The translations under genes and the position numbers were made by a program. Positions 43,968-52,444 of a stretch of 64,000 nt of DNA are shown here, piece by piece (position 1 is the stretch's first letter; every line of letters starts with the position of its first letter). The DNA is from Candidatus Woesebacteria bacterium. Lineage in GTDB: Bacteria; Patescibacteriota; Microgenomatia; UBA1406; GWC2-37-13. Under the pieces are notes generated by a model. That model saw only the letters and a program-made list of their open reading frames with translations, was not told the origin of the DNA and did not search any database. The stretch is taken from positions 111,439-175,438 of the forward strand of contig JAGQLS010000001.1 of the NCBI GenBank assembly GCA_020429045.1, in the 5' to 3' direction.

Positions 43968-45107
43968 ATGAACAACAAAATCATTTCCCAAGGAATAACA
44001 TTCGACGACATACTTCTCGTCCCCGGATACAGCGATTTCAAACGCAGTGACATTGACCTTGAAACCCAATTTTCGCGAAACATAACACTTGATATTCCCC
44101 TTGTTTCTGCACCCATGGACACGGTTACCGAAGCTCCACTTGCCACCGCACTTGCCAAACTCGGCGGCATCGGCATCGTTCATCGAAACTTAACAATCGA
44201 AGATCAAGCCAAAGAAGTTTCTGCCGTAAAAAAACATGGATTGATTGTCGGAGCGGCAGTAGGTGCAAGCAGGAACTATCTCGAACGAGTTAAAGCGCTT
44301 GTGCAAGCCGGTGTCGACGCAATCGTTGTCGATTCTGCACACGGCAATGCCGACTACATCATCGCCGCAATCAAAAAAATAAAACACCAATTTCCAAAAA
44401 TTGATGTCATCGGCGGCAATATCGCAACATACGATGGTGCCAAACGACTGATCGAAGCAGGAGTAGACGGACTACGCGTTGGTATGGGGCCAGGCGCTAT
44501 TTGCACCACACGCATCATCTCGGGCATGGGAGTTCCACAAATCACTGCGATTCTTGAGACTGCACACGCTGCCGAAGGCACCGATGTGCCAGTGATTGCA
44601 GACGGAGGAGTAAAATACTCCGGCGACATGGCCAAAGCGCTTGCTGCTGGTGCAAGCACCGTTATGATGGGAAATTTTTTTGCAAGCTGCAAAGAAGCAC
44701 CAGGAGAAAAAATAGAACTTAAGAAAAAAGAAGTGCCAGCTCGGTTTCAAAGCATCATCAATGCTGGACAAGAAACATATACATTTAAAAGCTACCGTGG
44801 TATGGGTTCAATCGGGGCGATGCAGCATGGTGCAGAAATCAAATCCGAGGACGAATTTCACGGCAAAAGTTACGACAATCGCGTACTGGTCGCAGAAGGT
44901 GTCGAAGGTCTGGTGCCGATAAAAGGCACGGTCAAAGATGTTGTCGATCAAGCTATTGGAGGAATAAAGTCGGGTATGTTCTATGTCGGCACAAAAACTA
45001 TTCCACAACTGCAAAAAGAAGGAAAATTTATTCAAATTACCCAGGCATCGCTTTCCGAAAGTCACCCCCACGATTTACTTGTTACCAACGCGGGAAAAAA
45101 CTACTAA
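43968..45107 (+). CDS. guaB: IMP dehydrogenase without CBS domains
   Basis: 379 residues against about 490 with the regulatory CBS pair. Barrel motifs are present: [46 protein letters not shown] with the catalytic Cys, [27 protein letters not shown] and [12 protein letters not shown]. The CBS insertion between the early strands (after [11 protein letters not shown]) is missing, so the nucleotide regulation of standard GuaB is likely absent. It oxidises IMP to XMP with NAD+, the step before GuaA. Starts with ATG 43968; guaA follows after a short broken gene. Confidence 0.95.
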   Translation: MNNKIISQGITFDDILLVPGYSDFKRSDIDLETQFSRNITLDIPLVSAPMDTVTEAPLATALAKLGGIGIVHRNLTIEDQAKEVSAVKKHGLIVGAAVGASRNYLERVKALVQAGVDAIVVDSAHGNADYIIAAIKKIKHQFPKIDVIGGNIATYDGAKRLIEAGVDGLRVGMGPGAICTTRIISGMGVPQITAILETAHAAEGTDVPVIADGGVKYSGDMAKALAAGASTVMMGNFFASCKEAPGEKIELKKKEVPARFQSIINAGQETYTFKSYRGMGSIGAMQHGAEIKSEDEFHGKSYDNRVLVAEGVEGLVPIKGTVKDVVDQAIGGIKSGMFYVGTKTIPQLQKEGKFIQITQASLSESHPHDLLVTNAGKNY

Positions 45108-45134
45108 TACAAAATTACTAATGCACAATGCAAA

Positions 45135-45496
45135 ATGAATAATAAAAATATCATTCAAAAAAAATCATACGAATTTGCATTAGATATTATCAAACTCTAT
45201 AAAGACCTTATACAAGATAAAAAAGAATACATAATTGCTAAACAAATTCTACGTTGTGGAACTTCTATCGGTGCAAATATTGAAGAGGCAATAGGAGGAT
45301 ATTCAAAGAAAGAATTTTTAATGAAAATGACTATTGCGTTTAAGAAGCTCGAGAAACAAGCTATTGGTTACGGTTACTAAATGATTCTCGTTATATAAGT
45401 AATGACGTTTTTCAAAACATTAATAAAAAACTTGTCGAAATAATAAAAGTTCTTATTGCAATTCAAAAGACAACCAGGGAAAACCTTAAAAAATAA
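45135..45496 (+). pseudogene. four-helix-bundle protein (23S rRNA intervening-sequence type), frameshifted
   Basis: The first 75 codons (MNNKNIIQKKSYEFALDIIKLYKDL ... KKLEKQA) are the four-helix-bundle family. The frame then meets a stop, but one base further on the alternative frame gives YWLRLLNDSRYISNDVFQN and INKKLVEIIKVLIAIQKTTRENLKK to a TAA at 45494-45496, which is the expected rest of the protein. A single missing base near 45363 accounts for it. It is not in a homopolymer, so decay is as likely as error. It lies between guaB and guaA and is probably an insertion without relation to purine metabolism. Confidence 0.8.
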
Positions 45497-45536
45497 GTAT
45501 TGTGCATTATTAATTAAGCATTATGCATTTTATTCT

Positions 45537-47054
45537 ATGATTATAATGATAGATTTTGGATCACAAACAGCTCACCTCATTGGTAGGAGACTTCGCGATC
45601 TGGGAGTAACGGTTGAATACGCTTATCCCGACGAAGCGCTCGAGAAAATAAAAACGTGCAAACCAAGCGGAGTTATTTTTTCTGGTGGACCAGATTTTGT
45701 CGATGCCACAAATGCTCCCACGATTTCCATGAAAATATTTGAACTTGGCATCCCTATCCTTGGCATTTGCTACGGATGGCAGCTCATTTCCTATCTTTTG
45801 GGCGGAGAAGGAAAAATAACCACAAAAGAATTTGGTCCGGAAACGTTGCACATCTCAAATCCTGTTGATATTTTTCAACTGCCAAAAGACACGTGCAATG
45901 TCATCGTTTCCCATGGATATACGGTGACGAAACTTCCCCCGGGCTTTGTGTTGATTGCTTCTACAGAGCGCGTAAAAAATATTGCCGCCTATGATCCAAA
46001 ACGTAAATTGTATGGCATACAATACCACCCAGAGGCAAACCACACAGAATACGGTGTAGATCTTCTCAAAAATTTCGCCCGCGACGTGTGCGGGGAAACA
46101 ATACACCCAACAGAACTTAATCCACAGACGATTATTGACAAAATTAAAAAAACCGTTGGCAAGAAAAAGGTCATTTGTGCAGTAAGCGGCGGTGTAGATT
46201 CGACGGTTACCGCGTTTCTCATTGGCAAAGCGATCGGAAAACAGTTGATTCCTGTCTATGTCGACAGTGGCCTCATGCGTCCGGAAACCGATAAACGGGT
46301 CGAGTATATTTTCACAAAACTTATATCCGCAGATTTGGAAATTATCCATGCCAAAAAACGATTTCTCAAAGCCCTTGCCGGCATAACCGATCCGGAAAAA
46401 AAGCGAAAAACAATCGGAAAATTGTATATCGATATTTTCAACGAGGTAGCAGCAAAACAAAATGAAGTTGCCTACTTGGCGCAAGGAACGATTTACTCAG
46501 ATGTGATTGAATCAAAAGGCAGCAAGCATGCTTCACACATCAAATCGCATCACAATGTGGGCGGACTGCCGAAGGATTTGAATTTTACCCTTCTTGAACC
46601 CATGCGCACATTTTACAAAGACGAGGTAAGAATGTTAGGAAAAAAAGCCGGTTTGCCTGATGATGTGGTTAATATGCAACCCTTCCCCGGGCCAGGGTAT
46701 GCCGTACGTATCCGCGGCGAAGTGACAGAAGAACGCTTGGCGCAGGAAATACAAGCAGACACCATCGTTGTGGAGGAAATAAGGAAGGCAGGTTTATACA
46801 AAAAACTTTTTCAATGTTTTGCCATCATGACAGGCGCGTATAGCACCGCGGTCAAAGGCGACGAACGCGCATTTGCAGAAGTGGTTGGCATCCGTGCTTA
46901 CGAATCGGTCGACGTCATGACTTCGCAATGGGCAAAAATACCCTACGACGTACTGCAAAAAATCTCTTCGCGGATTGTAAACGAGGTACCGAATGTCTCG
47001 CGAGTAGTGTATGACATAACGACCAAGCCCCCAGCTACGATGGAGTGGGAGTGA
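45537..47054 (+). CDS. guaA: GMP synthase (glutamine-hydrolysing)
   Basis: About 505 residues from the ATG at 45537 (MIIMIDFGSQTAHLIGR), matching the family start. Class I glutaminase: SGGPDF, catalytic Cys in GICYGWQLI, later HPEANHTEYG with His/Glu. The ATP-PPase domain has the P-loop CAVSGGVDSTV, followed by YVDSGLMR, AQGTIYSDVIES and the dimerisation part SRVVYDITTKPPATMEWE. It aminates XMP to GMP. The last 112 bases overlap the end of the convergent phosphoribosyltransferase-like gene. It follows guaB, with the broken four-helix gene in between. Confidence 0.96.
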   Translation: MIIMIDFGSQTAHLIGRRLRDLGVTVEYAYPDEALEKIKTCKPSGVIFSGGPDFVDATNAPTISMKIFELGIPILGICYGWQLISYLLGGEGKITTKEFGPETLHISNPVDIFQLPKDTCNVIVSHGYTVTKLPPGFVLIASTERVKNIAAYDPKRKLYGIQYHPEANHTEYGVDLLKNFARDVCGETIHPTELNPQTIIDKIKKTVGKKKVICAVSGGVDSTVTAFLIGKAIGKQLIPVYVDSGLMRPETDKRVEYIFTKLISADLEIIHAKKRFLKALAGITDPEKKRKTIGKLYIDIFNEVAAKQNEVAYLAQGTIYSDVIESKGSKHASHIKSHHNVGGLPKDLNFTLLEPMRTFYKDEVRMLGKKAGLPDDVVNMQPFPGPGYAVRIRGEVTEERLAQEIQADTIVVEEIRKAGLYKKLFQCFAIMTGAYSTAVKGDERAFAEVVGIRAYESVDVMTSQWAKIPYDVLQKISSRIVNEVPNVSRVVYDITTKPPATMEWE

Positions 47055-47821
47055 TTATAGCTTCTTGGGGCTTGTAAAACCTGCTGCATGAAATCTTCGC
47101 AGATTCTTAATTTGGTTTGAAAGTCTGTTGTCTGCTCCAAAAGCAACTGAACCTGAAACCACGGACTATCGAGTGGTAAGAATTGACACGCTTCTAGATA
47201 TACTTGGTAACCCTGGGGTAATGTATTTGGATCAGTTTCTGCACCAATAAGCATTCGATCCGCCCATCGTTCTAAAGCTGTAATATGGGGATCGCTTGCT
47301 TTGCTGCTATTCATGCCGTATCCGCTCAAAACCCACGGAGGAGTAGTGTCCTGCCGGTTTCCGATTATGGGAGCTACAGCATGATTTCCTACGTATTCCA
47401 ATGTAACTACTCGCCGACTCATGGCGTGAAGGGTGGTGACACTTTCTAATTGATCATCCATCTGACCTTTTGAGGTACACGTGTCTGCGATGTCGTCAAT
47501 GACAATTATTTTTCTTCCCTGATCAATATCAAAATATTGGGAAGCGAACCAATTTTTTTGTTCATCTTTGGCAGCAAGGACAAACTGTACTTGTTGAAGT
47601 TTCCCTGACGATATGAGTCCTGCAAGTCCATGATAAAAAGGCACCAATGCCCCATTGAGGGGAAGAATAATAGTTGCTTGCAATTCTCCAACAGCTTCTA
47701 TTAACTCCGTTTTAAAGCGCGATACATGCTGTAGGTATTGTTCTCTTGTTGTAAAGCCTTCTACCAATGTTAGATTTTCGGGTAAAGGTGGACCTTCGGA
47801 GATTTCCTGTGGAGTTGTCAT
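46943..47821 (-). CDS. phosphoribosyltransferase-like protein
   Basis: About 292 residues from ATG 47821. The central VIDDIADTCTSKGQ is a PRPP-binding loop of type I phosphoribosyltransferases, preceded by ATIILPLNGALVPFYHGL (substrate hood or first strand) and VQFVLAAKDE. After about residue 180 the rest is not recognised. Its 3' end runs 112 bases into the end of guaA on the other strand; the last 37 codons may be a read-through tail caused by a lost stop. Likely a salvage enzyme or PRPP-sensing protein joined to the purine neighbourhood; not proven. Confidence 0.72.
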   Translation of the reverse strand: MTTPQEISEGPPLPENLTLVEGFTTREQYLQHVSRFKTELIEAVGELQATIILPLNGALVPFYHGLAGLISSGKLQQVQFVLAAKDEQKNWFASQYFDIDQGRKIIVIDDIADTCTSKGQMDDQLESVTTLHAMSRRVVTLEYVGNHAVAPIIGNRQDTTPPWVLSGYGMNSSKASDPHITALERWADRMLIGAETDPNTLPQGYQVYLEACQFLPLDSPWFQVQLLLEQTTDFQTKLRICEDFMQQVLQAPRSYNHSHSIVAGGLVVMSYTTRETFGTSFTIREEIFCSTS

Positions 47822-48062
47822 AATGTTTGACACACGATACCATACGTTTGTAAAATGTTCAATTTTATGGGTTATGTGCGATTTGATTGATGTAAAAATA
47901 GATTGAATTTCACATCACGCATAAAATATTACTATGAAGCTATTGATTGTATGAATAAAAAGTATGTATTGAATATGTAATTTATCTCCAAAATACTTAC
48001 CTTATTTAAAACTTATAGTATATGATATTGTAATTCATCTTCTAAATTAAATTATATACTAT

Positions 48063-50510
48063 ATGGCCCGTGGACTTGAAAGAACTATACCTGTTATTAA
48101 CGAAATTATTACCGGTGACAATGTACTATATCTACCACCTTTTGCAACAACTAATCAAGATAAATTAAGCGAAATTGCCGCTGCTCTTGGGATTCCCGTT
48201 GGGAAACTAGAAGCTTTGGCAATACATGTTGATGAAATTCAATCTGAAAAACCGGAAGAAGTAGCAGCTGCCAAAGCAAAAGCCGCTTATGAGGTATTTG
48301 GTCGGCCTGTTATTATCGAAGATACCTCATTATTTATTCACTCTCTTGCTCACAAATACCCCGCACCACATGTAAAATTTTGGACCAGTACTACACAGGC
48401 AAAACAAGAAATCTGTGAAGAAGCACATAGACGCAATGACCCGAGAGCTCTAGCTAAAACGACTCTGGCTATTTACGATGGCAAGAGGGTCCATATGAGA
48501 ACGGGAACTACGGCAGGAACGATAGCCAATGTTCCTCAAGGCTCCTCTGTATTTGGCTGGGATGATATTTTTATTCCGGATGGGCAAGAAATACTCGAAA
48601 AATGGGACGGCACAGAAAGAACATTTGCGCAGATGTCTCTTGAAGAAAAACAACTGCTTTCAATGCGGCAAAGAGCGTTAGAAAAATTAAAAGAAGACCC
48701 ATTTGCTCTTGGCACGTACGTTTTTGCCCTTGCAGAAAGCGAACAAATGGAAGTTGATGCAATAGAGCTTGAATTTTTCAAAGGAGAAGCAATGAGGAAA
48801 GCCAGACAACATGCCTTTTTTGGACTCAGAGTACTCACAGGCATTGAGGAAAATGAGGATCTTGAAGTAGACATTACAAAACTCCCTCCCTATCGCGAAG
48901 AGCGCCTCCACGAAGATATTATTCGTTATGCGATCGATCCTAAATCCCCGGACTTGGGTTTGATCGTAACAACGTACGAACTTAGAAAAGCCTTGGATGG
49001 GAGTCCAACACGATTGATTGTCAACGACGACGGGAGACCAACCTTTCTTCAGCATTCAGCACGATCTCTCAAACGCGCTCTTGCGGCACGAGCTTTTGAA
49101 TTTGCATTACACCACAACAAAGAAACATATCAAAAAGTGAGAAGAATGCTTGACGGGAAAAAAACAGAATCTCGACCCAGCAAACCTTCTCCTGTGATCG
49201 ATGCTATGCTTCGCGATCTGCGGTTACTCGGCAACCAGGAACTTTCTATACCTCATGAAGGAACTATTGGCGATGATACAAAAGACGAGCCAGCTATAAG
49301 TTTTGCAAAAACTGTAAGGATCCATGGAGAACCGGTAACTACTGTGCCGGGTTTTTCCGAACTTGCTTATGCACGTCAATACTCCAAAGATCCTCGAAGT
49401 AGGTCTAAGGCAGCCATGGAACATATCATTAACGTCAACGGCATACCAACCTCTATATTTGCGCTTGGTGGCATGCCTCCGGTGACAGGATCACGCGATG
49501 TTGTTACCACCGCAGCTCTTTCTTTTATGAGGTCATATATTCCACACAATAGTCTATTTGCCAATTTTGATAGAAGACTCGCACTCTTTAAAGAATCGAG
49601 ACAATATGTTGAAAACCTCATTGATGCGGAGGAAAATAAAGATATTCAGGATTTGTGTGTACGGCAAATTGGGGTTTGCATGAGTGGAAACGATATGGAA
49701 ACCATCACTTCACAAGCTGGGCAACTTATTGATGCAGGGTGTAGAAGTATTCGAATTTATACAACCAATCCGGGACCAGAAGTCCCAGATGCTGTCCGCA
49801 CTATTTGTGAAATTGTTCAAAATCGGCAGCTTCATGAAAAAGAAAAATTGCCATTTCATATTTGTGTTGGGCCGATTGTGAACTACGAACAAGGAAACAC
49901 AATAAGAGAAATTGCAGAGCAAAACGGAGTTGCGCTCACCTTCCTTGTTGGCCATGGCGGCGGTGAGAATTGTACATCGCTTGCAGCGGGAGCAGCTGCA
50001 AACGCAATCCAAATCATGCAGGATTTTATCACAGATGAACGATTCAACAATGTATCGTTGGGTTTTGAAGGAGGTCTTGGTGAGTATTTTGGGCCCTGGC
50101 TTGGGCTTATAGATGTTATTTCCAAAGATGGGAGCATGGTACACGGTACGGTAGAAAGTCAAAACGGCTTAACCGTACTGCATAAAGACGGTGCACCGGT
50201 ACAAATGTATGCAGGTACCGCAAGTCCGACAACGCAGATGATCGAAAAAATCTTGTTTAATATTGAGCGCACTAATCCTGCTGGATTTATAAAAAACAAT
50301 GAAGGTAAACCGAATTTCATGGCAGCTTCTCGATGGTCTCCAACCATGATAGGTCTTATGTGGAATTTTAGAAGTTTGTTTGGGAGAGCCCTGGCAGATC
50401 AACGATCCGACTCAATTGATGAACTTCGCAGAAGAATTAAACAAGGATACAACCATTTACAAGCAGGTACCGCAGCTCAACGTACCGCCAGAGCTCATAG
50501 GGGTGAATAA
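48063..50510 (+). CDS. fusion of an ITPase (Ham1-like) domain with a divergent IMP dehydrogenase-like barrel
   Basis: 815 residues in one unbroken frame. Residues 22-210: Ham1/ITPase fold of the longer, eukaryote-like form: ATTNQDKLSEI, VIIEDTSLFIHSL, and GWDDIFIPDG...TFAQMSLEEKQ. Residues 210-425: helical, unrecognised. Residues 440-770: TIM-barrel resembling IMPDH/GMP reductase: IGVCMSGNDMETI, AGCRSIRIYTTN, HICVGPIVNYEQGNTI, GHGGGENCTSLAAG (Cys637 where IMPDH has its catalytic Cys), GFEGGLGEYFG and MYAGTASPT (equivalent to the YRGMGS loop). The C-tail is basic. It could hydrolyse ITP/XTP and act on the resulting nucleotide. Neighbours are guaB, guaA, two phosphoribosyltransferases and rdgB. 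The second assignment is by motif analogy. Confidence 0.72.
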   Translation: MARGLERTIPVINEIITGDNVLYLPPFATTNQDKLSEIAAALGIPVGKLEALAIHVDEIQSEKPEEVAAAKAKAAYEVFGRPVIIEDTSLFIHSLAHKYPAPHVKFWTSTTQAKQEICEEAHRRNDPRALAKTTLAIYDGKRVHMRTGTTAGTIANVPQGSSVFGWDDIFIPDGQEILEKWDGTERTFAQMSLEEKQLLSMRQRALEKLKEDPFALGTYVFALAESEQMEVDAIELEFFKGEAMRKARQHAFFGLRVLTGIEENEDLEVDITKLPPYREERLHEDIIRYAIDPKSPDLGLIVTTYELRKALDGSPTRLIVNDDGRPTFLQHSARSLKRALAARAFEFALHHNKETYQKVRRMLDGKKTESRPSKPSPVIDAMLRDLRLLGNQELSIPHEGTIGDDTKDEPAISFAKTVRIHGEPVTTVPGFSELAYARQYSKDPRSRSKAAMEHIINVNGIPTSIFALGGMPPVTGSRDVVTTAALSFMRSYIPHNSLFANFDRRLALFKESRQYVENLIDAEENKDIQDLCVRQIGVCMSGNDMETITSQAGQLIDAGCRSIRIYTTNPGPEVPDAVRTICEIVQNRQLHEKEKLPFHICVGPIVNYEQGNTIREIAEQNGVALTFLVGHGGGENCTSLAAGAAANAIQIMQDFITDERFNNVSLGFEGGLGEYFGPWLGLIDVISKDGSMVHGTVESQNGLTVLHKDGAPVQMYAGTASPTTQMIEKILFNIERTNPAGFIKNNEGKPNFMAASRWSPTMIGLMWNFRSLFGRALADQRSDSIDELRRRIKQGYNHLQAGTAAQRTARAHRGE

Positions 50511-50516
50511 CCATGA

Positions 50517-50522
50517 TATAAT
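50517..50522 (+). promoter_or_regulatory. -10 box before the phosphoribosyltransferase gene
   Basis: TATAAT, six bases ahead of ATG 50529, in the 18-base gap after the fusion gene. It would give the XPRT-rdgB pair its own leaderless transcript. Confidence 0.6.
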
Positions 50523-50528
50523 ATATGT

Positions 50529-51080
50529 ATGAGCTCGCTCACATTTCACAAACTTAGTTGGGGGCAACTTGAAAAAGACTGCCTCTTACTGTACCCAAAA
50601 ATCAAAGACTTGCAAATCGACCGACTTGTCTCCATTTCCCGAGGGGGCAATGTGGTTTCGCGCATCGTTTCTGACCTTTTGGGCTCGCTTCCCATTTCTC
50701 ACATCACTATCACTTCATACGAGCACACCAAAAAACTGCGAACACCAATCATCACCGAAGAACCAACCGTCAGTTTTAAAGACATGACGACCCTCATTGT
50801 CGACGAAGTCTCCGATACCGGCGATACGTTTCACATCGCTGAAAAGTATTTCAAGAAAAAAAACGTCAAAAAAATATTCACGCTTGCCCCGTACATCAAA
50901 CCGCACACGCATTTTAAACCCGACTTCTGGACAAAAAGCATCGACGCGTGGATCGTGTTCCCCTACGACATCCGCGAAACTGCAGACGGGTTTGTGAAAA
51001 TGTTCGGCTCAAAAGGCCCAGCCCGTCGTAAACTCCTCGAAATCGGCTTTGAAGAATGGGAGTTGAAAGGAATAGTGTAA
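50529..51080 (+). CDS. purine phosphoribosyltransferase (xanthine/hypoxanthine type)
   Basis: 183 residues. Type I PRTase: IDRLVSISRGGNVVSRIVSDLLG, then the PRPP loop LIVDEVSDTGDTF, and a late WIVFPYD...ETADGFV. The short hood and FPYD/E segment are like the Gpt-type xanthine-guanine PRTases. It would salvage a free purine base with PRPP to the nucleotide. rdgB begins two bases after its stop, so the two are co-expressed. Base preference is not decided. Confidence 0.87.
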   Translation: MSSLTFHKLSWGQLEKDCLLLYPKIKDLQIDRLVSISRGGNVVSRIVSDLLGSLPISHITITSYEHTKKLRTPIITEEPTVSFKDMTTLIVDEVSDTGDTFHIAEKYFKKKNVKKIFTLAPYIKPHTHFKPDFWTKSIDAWIVFPYDIRETADGFVKMFGSKGPARRKLLEIGFEEWELKGIV

Positions 51081-51081
51081 T

Positions 51082-51678
51082 ATGCACATACTTATCGCAA
51101 CAACAAACCCAGCAAAACTGGCAGAAATCCGCAAAGGGCTACAAACAAATCTCGAAAACTCAGACATCCTTACCCTTGACGACGTGACGATAAAAGGCAA
51201 ACCAGCAGAAACCGGCAAAACTTTTGAGGAAAATGCCAAAATCAAAGCGCAATTTTACGGCGACCAAGCACACGTGCCAACCATCGCAGACGATGGCGGC
51301 CTCATGATCGACGCACTGCACGGCGAACCTGGAGTCAAATCGCGAAGATGGCCAGGCTACGAAGCAACAGACGAAGAGCTTATCGACTACGCTCTAGAAA
51401 AGATGCAAAGCGTGCCGGAAGACGAACGCAGCGCAACTCTTTCAACGTGTTTATGTTTTTACGATCCTCAAAAGAAAACATTTCTCTGCGAGCAAGAAGG
51501 AATAAAAGGCTATATCGCGCAAGAACCAAGCGGCAAAGAAACAAATGGCTACCCCTACCGCACGCTGTTTGTGGTGAAAGAAACGGGGAAGTACTACGAC
51601 GAAATGAGCAACGACCATATAACTATGAATCATCGTCTGATCGCGCTTAAGCGGCTCGTCAAAAAGATAGCGCAATAA
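51082..51678 (+). CDS. rdgB: XTP/dITP diphosphatase (RdgB/HAM1)
   Basis: 198 residues. HILIATTNPAKLAEIRKGL, FEENAKIKAQFYG, IADDGGLMIDALHGEPGVKSRRW and a late MSNDHITMNHRLIALKRL. It hydrolyses non-canonical purine triphosphates (ITP, XTP, dITP) to monophosphates, keeping them out of nucleic acids. It starts one base after the phosphoribosyltransferase stop. A second ITPase domain lies in the 815-residue fusion protein 1 kb upstream. Confidence 0.93.
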   Translation: MHILIATTNPAKLAEIRKGLQTNLENSDILTLDDVTIKGKPAETGKTFEENAKIKAQFYGDQAHVPTIADDGGLMIDALHGEPGVKSRRWPGYEATDEELIDYALEKMQSVPEDERSATLSTCLCFYDPQKKTFLCEQEGIKGYIAQEPSGKETNGYPYRTLFVVKETGKYYDEMSNDHITMNHRLIALKRLVKKIAQ

Positions 51679-51746
51679 GAGAAAAATTCAACATCTCGAA
51701 GATTGCTAAAAGATTCCTCCATCTTTTTAATTGTTAAAAACCGCGC

Positions 51747-51752
51747 TATAAT
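51747..51752 (+). promoter_or_regulatory. -10 box for the DUF5674 gene
   Basis: TATAAT, seven bases ahead of the chosen ATG at 51760. The position of this box supports the internal ATG rather than a start at 51703. Confidence 0.6.
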
Positions 51753-51759
51753 ACATGTC

Positions 51760-52101
51760 ATGATCATATTACTTTCAAAGCCGGCAACAGATGAGGATAT
51801 ACAAAACGCCTCGGTGCATTATCCAAACTATATCAAGATCACGATCGACATCGAAAAAGAGTTGATTGCGATTGGTGGTGAGTATCATGCCGATGCAGAA
51901 AAGATACTGCTTGAAAATGGTGGCAATTCAGATTATATTTGGGGTGGAGGTTTGGATTTAATAACAGGCGAAATAGAAACAAATGCTATAGTGAATATTA
52001 AGCCAAAACGTGGCAACAGAAGTACAGAATTACTTGAAGAAAAAACAAGAAACACTTTTATTTCTATTGCAAAACAATTTCTAACCAATCATGCAAAATA
52101 A
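51760..52101 (+). CDS. DUF5674-like small protein
   Basis: 113 residues from ATG 51760 (MIILLSKPATDEDIQ). The earlier ATG at 51703 would add an unconserved stretch and lies ahead of the promoter box. Blocks KITIDIEKELIAIGGEYHADAEKILLENG and YIWGGGLDLITGEIETNAIVNIKP match my recollection of DUF5674, small alpha/beta proteins with a possible nucleic-acid context. The stop overlaps the start of the next gene by 11 bases. Function unknown. Confidence 0.72.
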   Translation: MIILLSKPATDEDIQNASVHYPNYIKITIDIEKELIAIGGEYHADAEKILLENGGNSDYIWGGGLDLITGEIETNAIVNIKPKRGNRSTELLEEKTRNTFISIAKQFLTNHAK

Positions 52102-52372
52102 CCATTTTCTTGATATTGTGACTGATTTAAAACGAAGTGCTTTGTGTCTTTATAATGGGAATAACGAATCATCACAAGCATTCCTTAAGCATGTAAACAC
52201 TATTTCTCATCAGGATGCGCAAAATGTATTAGGCTTTTCCATTGATGAGTATTTACAGAAAATGAGTGCTCATTCGCTCAGCAACAAACAACGAGCTGAA
52301 AAACTATTAACACTCTCTTCAATAATTTTTTCTCGCACTATCAACTCTTTTGCATCTTCCTCCTCCCGCTGA
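52091..52372 (+). CDS. hypothetical protein, 93 residues
   Basis: The start overlaps the DUF5674 gene's end by 11 bases, which suggests coupling. The protein is helical (LKRSALCLYNGNNESSQAFLKHVNTI ...), soluble, with a serine-rich end that runs into a hairpin repeat, so the true C-terminus may be shorter. Not recognised. The coupled pair might be a two-gene module, but no antitoxin or toxin signature was seen. Confidence 0.6.
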   Translation: MQNNHFLDIVTDLKRSALCLYNGNNESSQAFLKHVNTISHQDAQNVLGFSIDEYLQKMSAHSLSNKQRAEKLLTLSSIIFSRTINSFASSSSR

Positions 52373-52379
52373 AGCGGGA
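52364..52379. repeat. small hairpin at the end of the 93-residue gene
   Basis: TCCCGCT-GA-AGCGGGA, seven-base perfect arms and a two-base loop, overlapping the stop codon region of the preceding gene. It belongs to the CCCGCC-type hairpin family seen at 31240 and 43828. Probably a transcript end. Confidence 0.55.
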
Positions 52380-52444
52380 ACTATAGTAAAATAACATAAA
52401 CCAATTCTTTTTTGCATTGTACATTATCAATTTTGCATTAAAAA

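Noticed and set aside
45456..45536. guaA start at 45456
   Set aside because: The extra 27 residues are the tail of the broken four-helix gene read in another frame; the family start MIIMIDFGSQ begins at 45537.
51703..51759. Earlier start of the DUF5674 gene
   Set aside because: The -10 box at 51747 lies inside it and the residues are not like the family.
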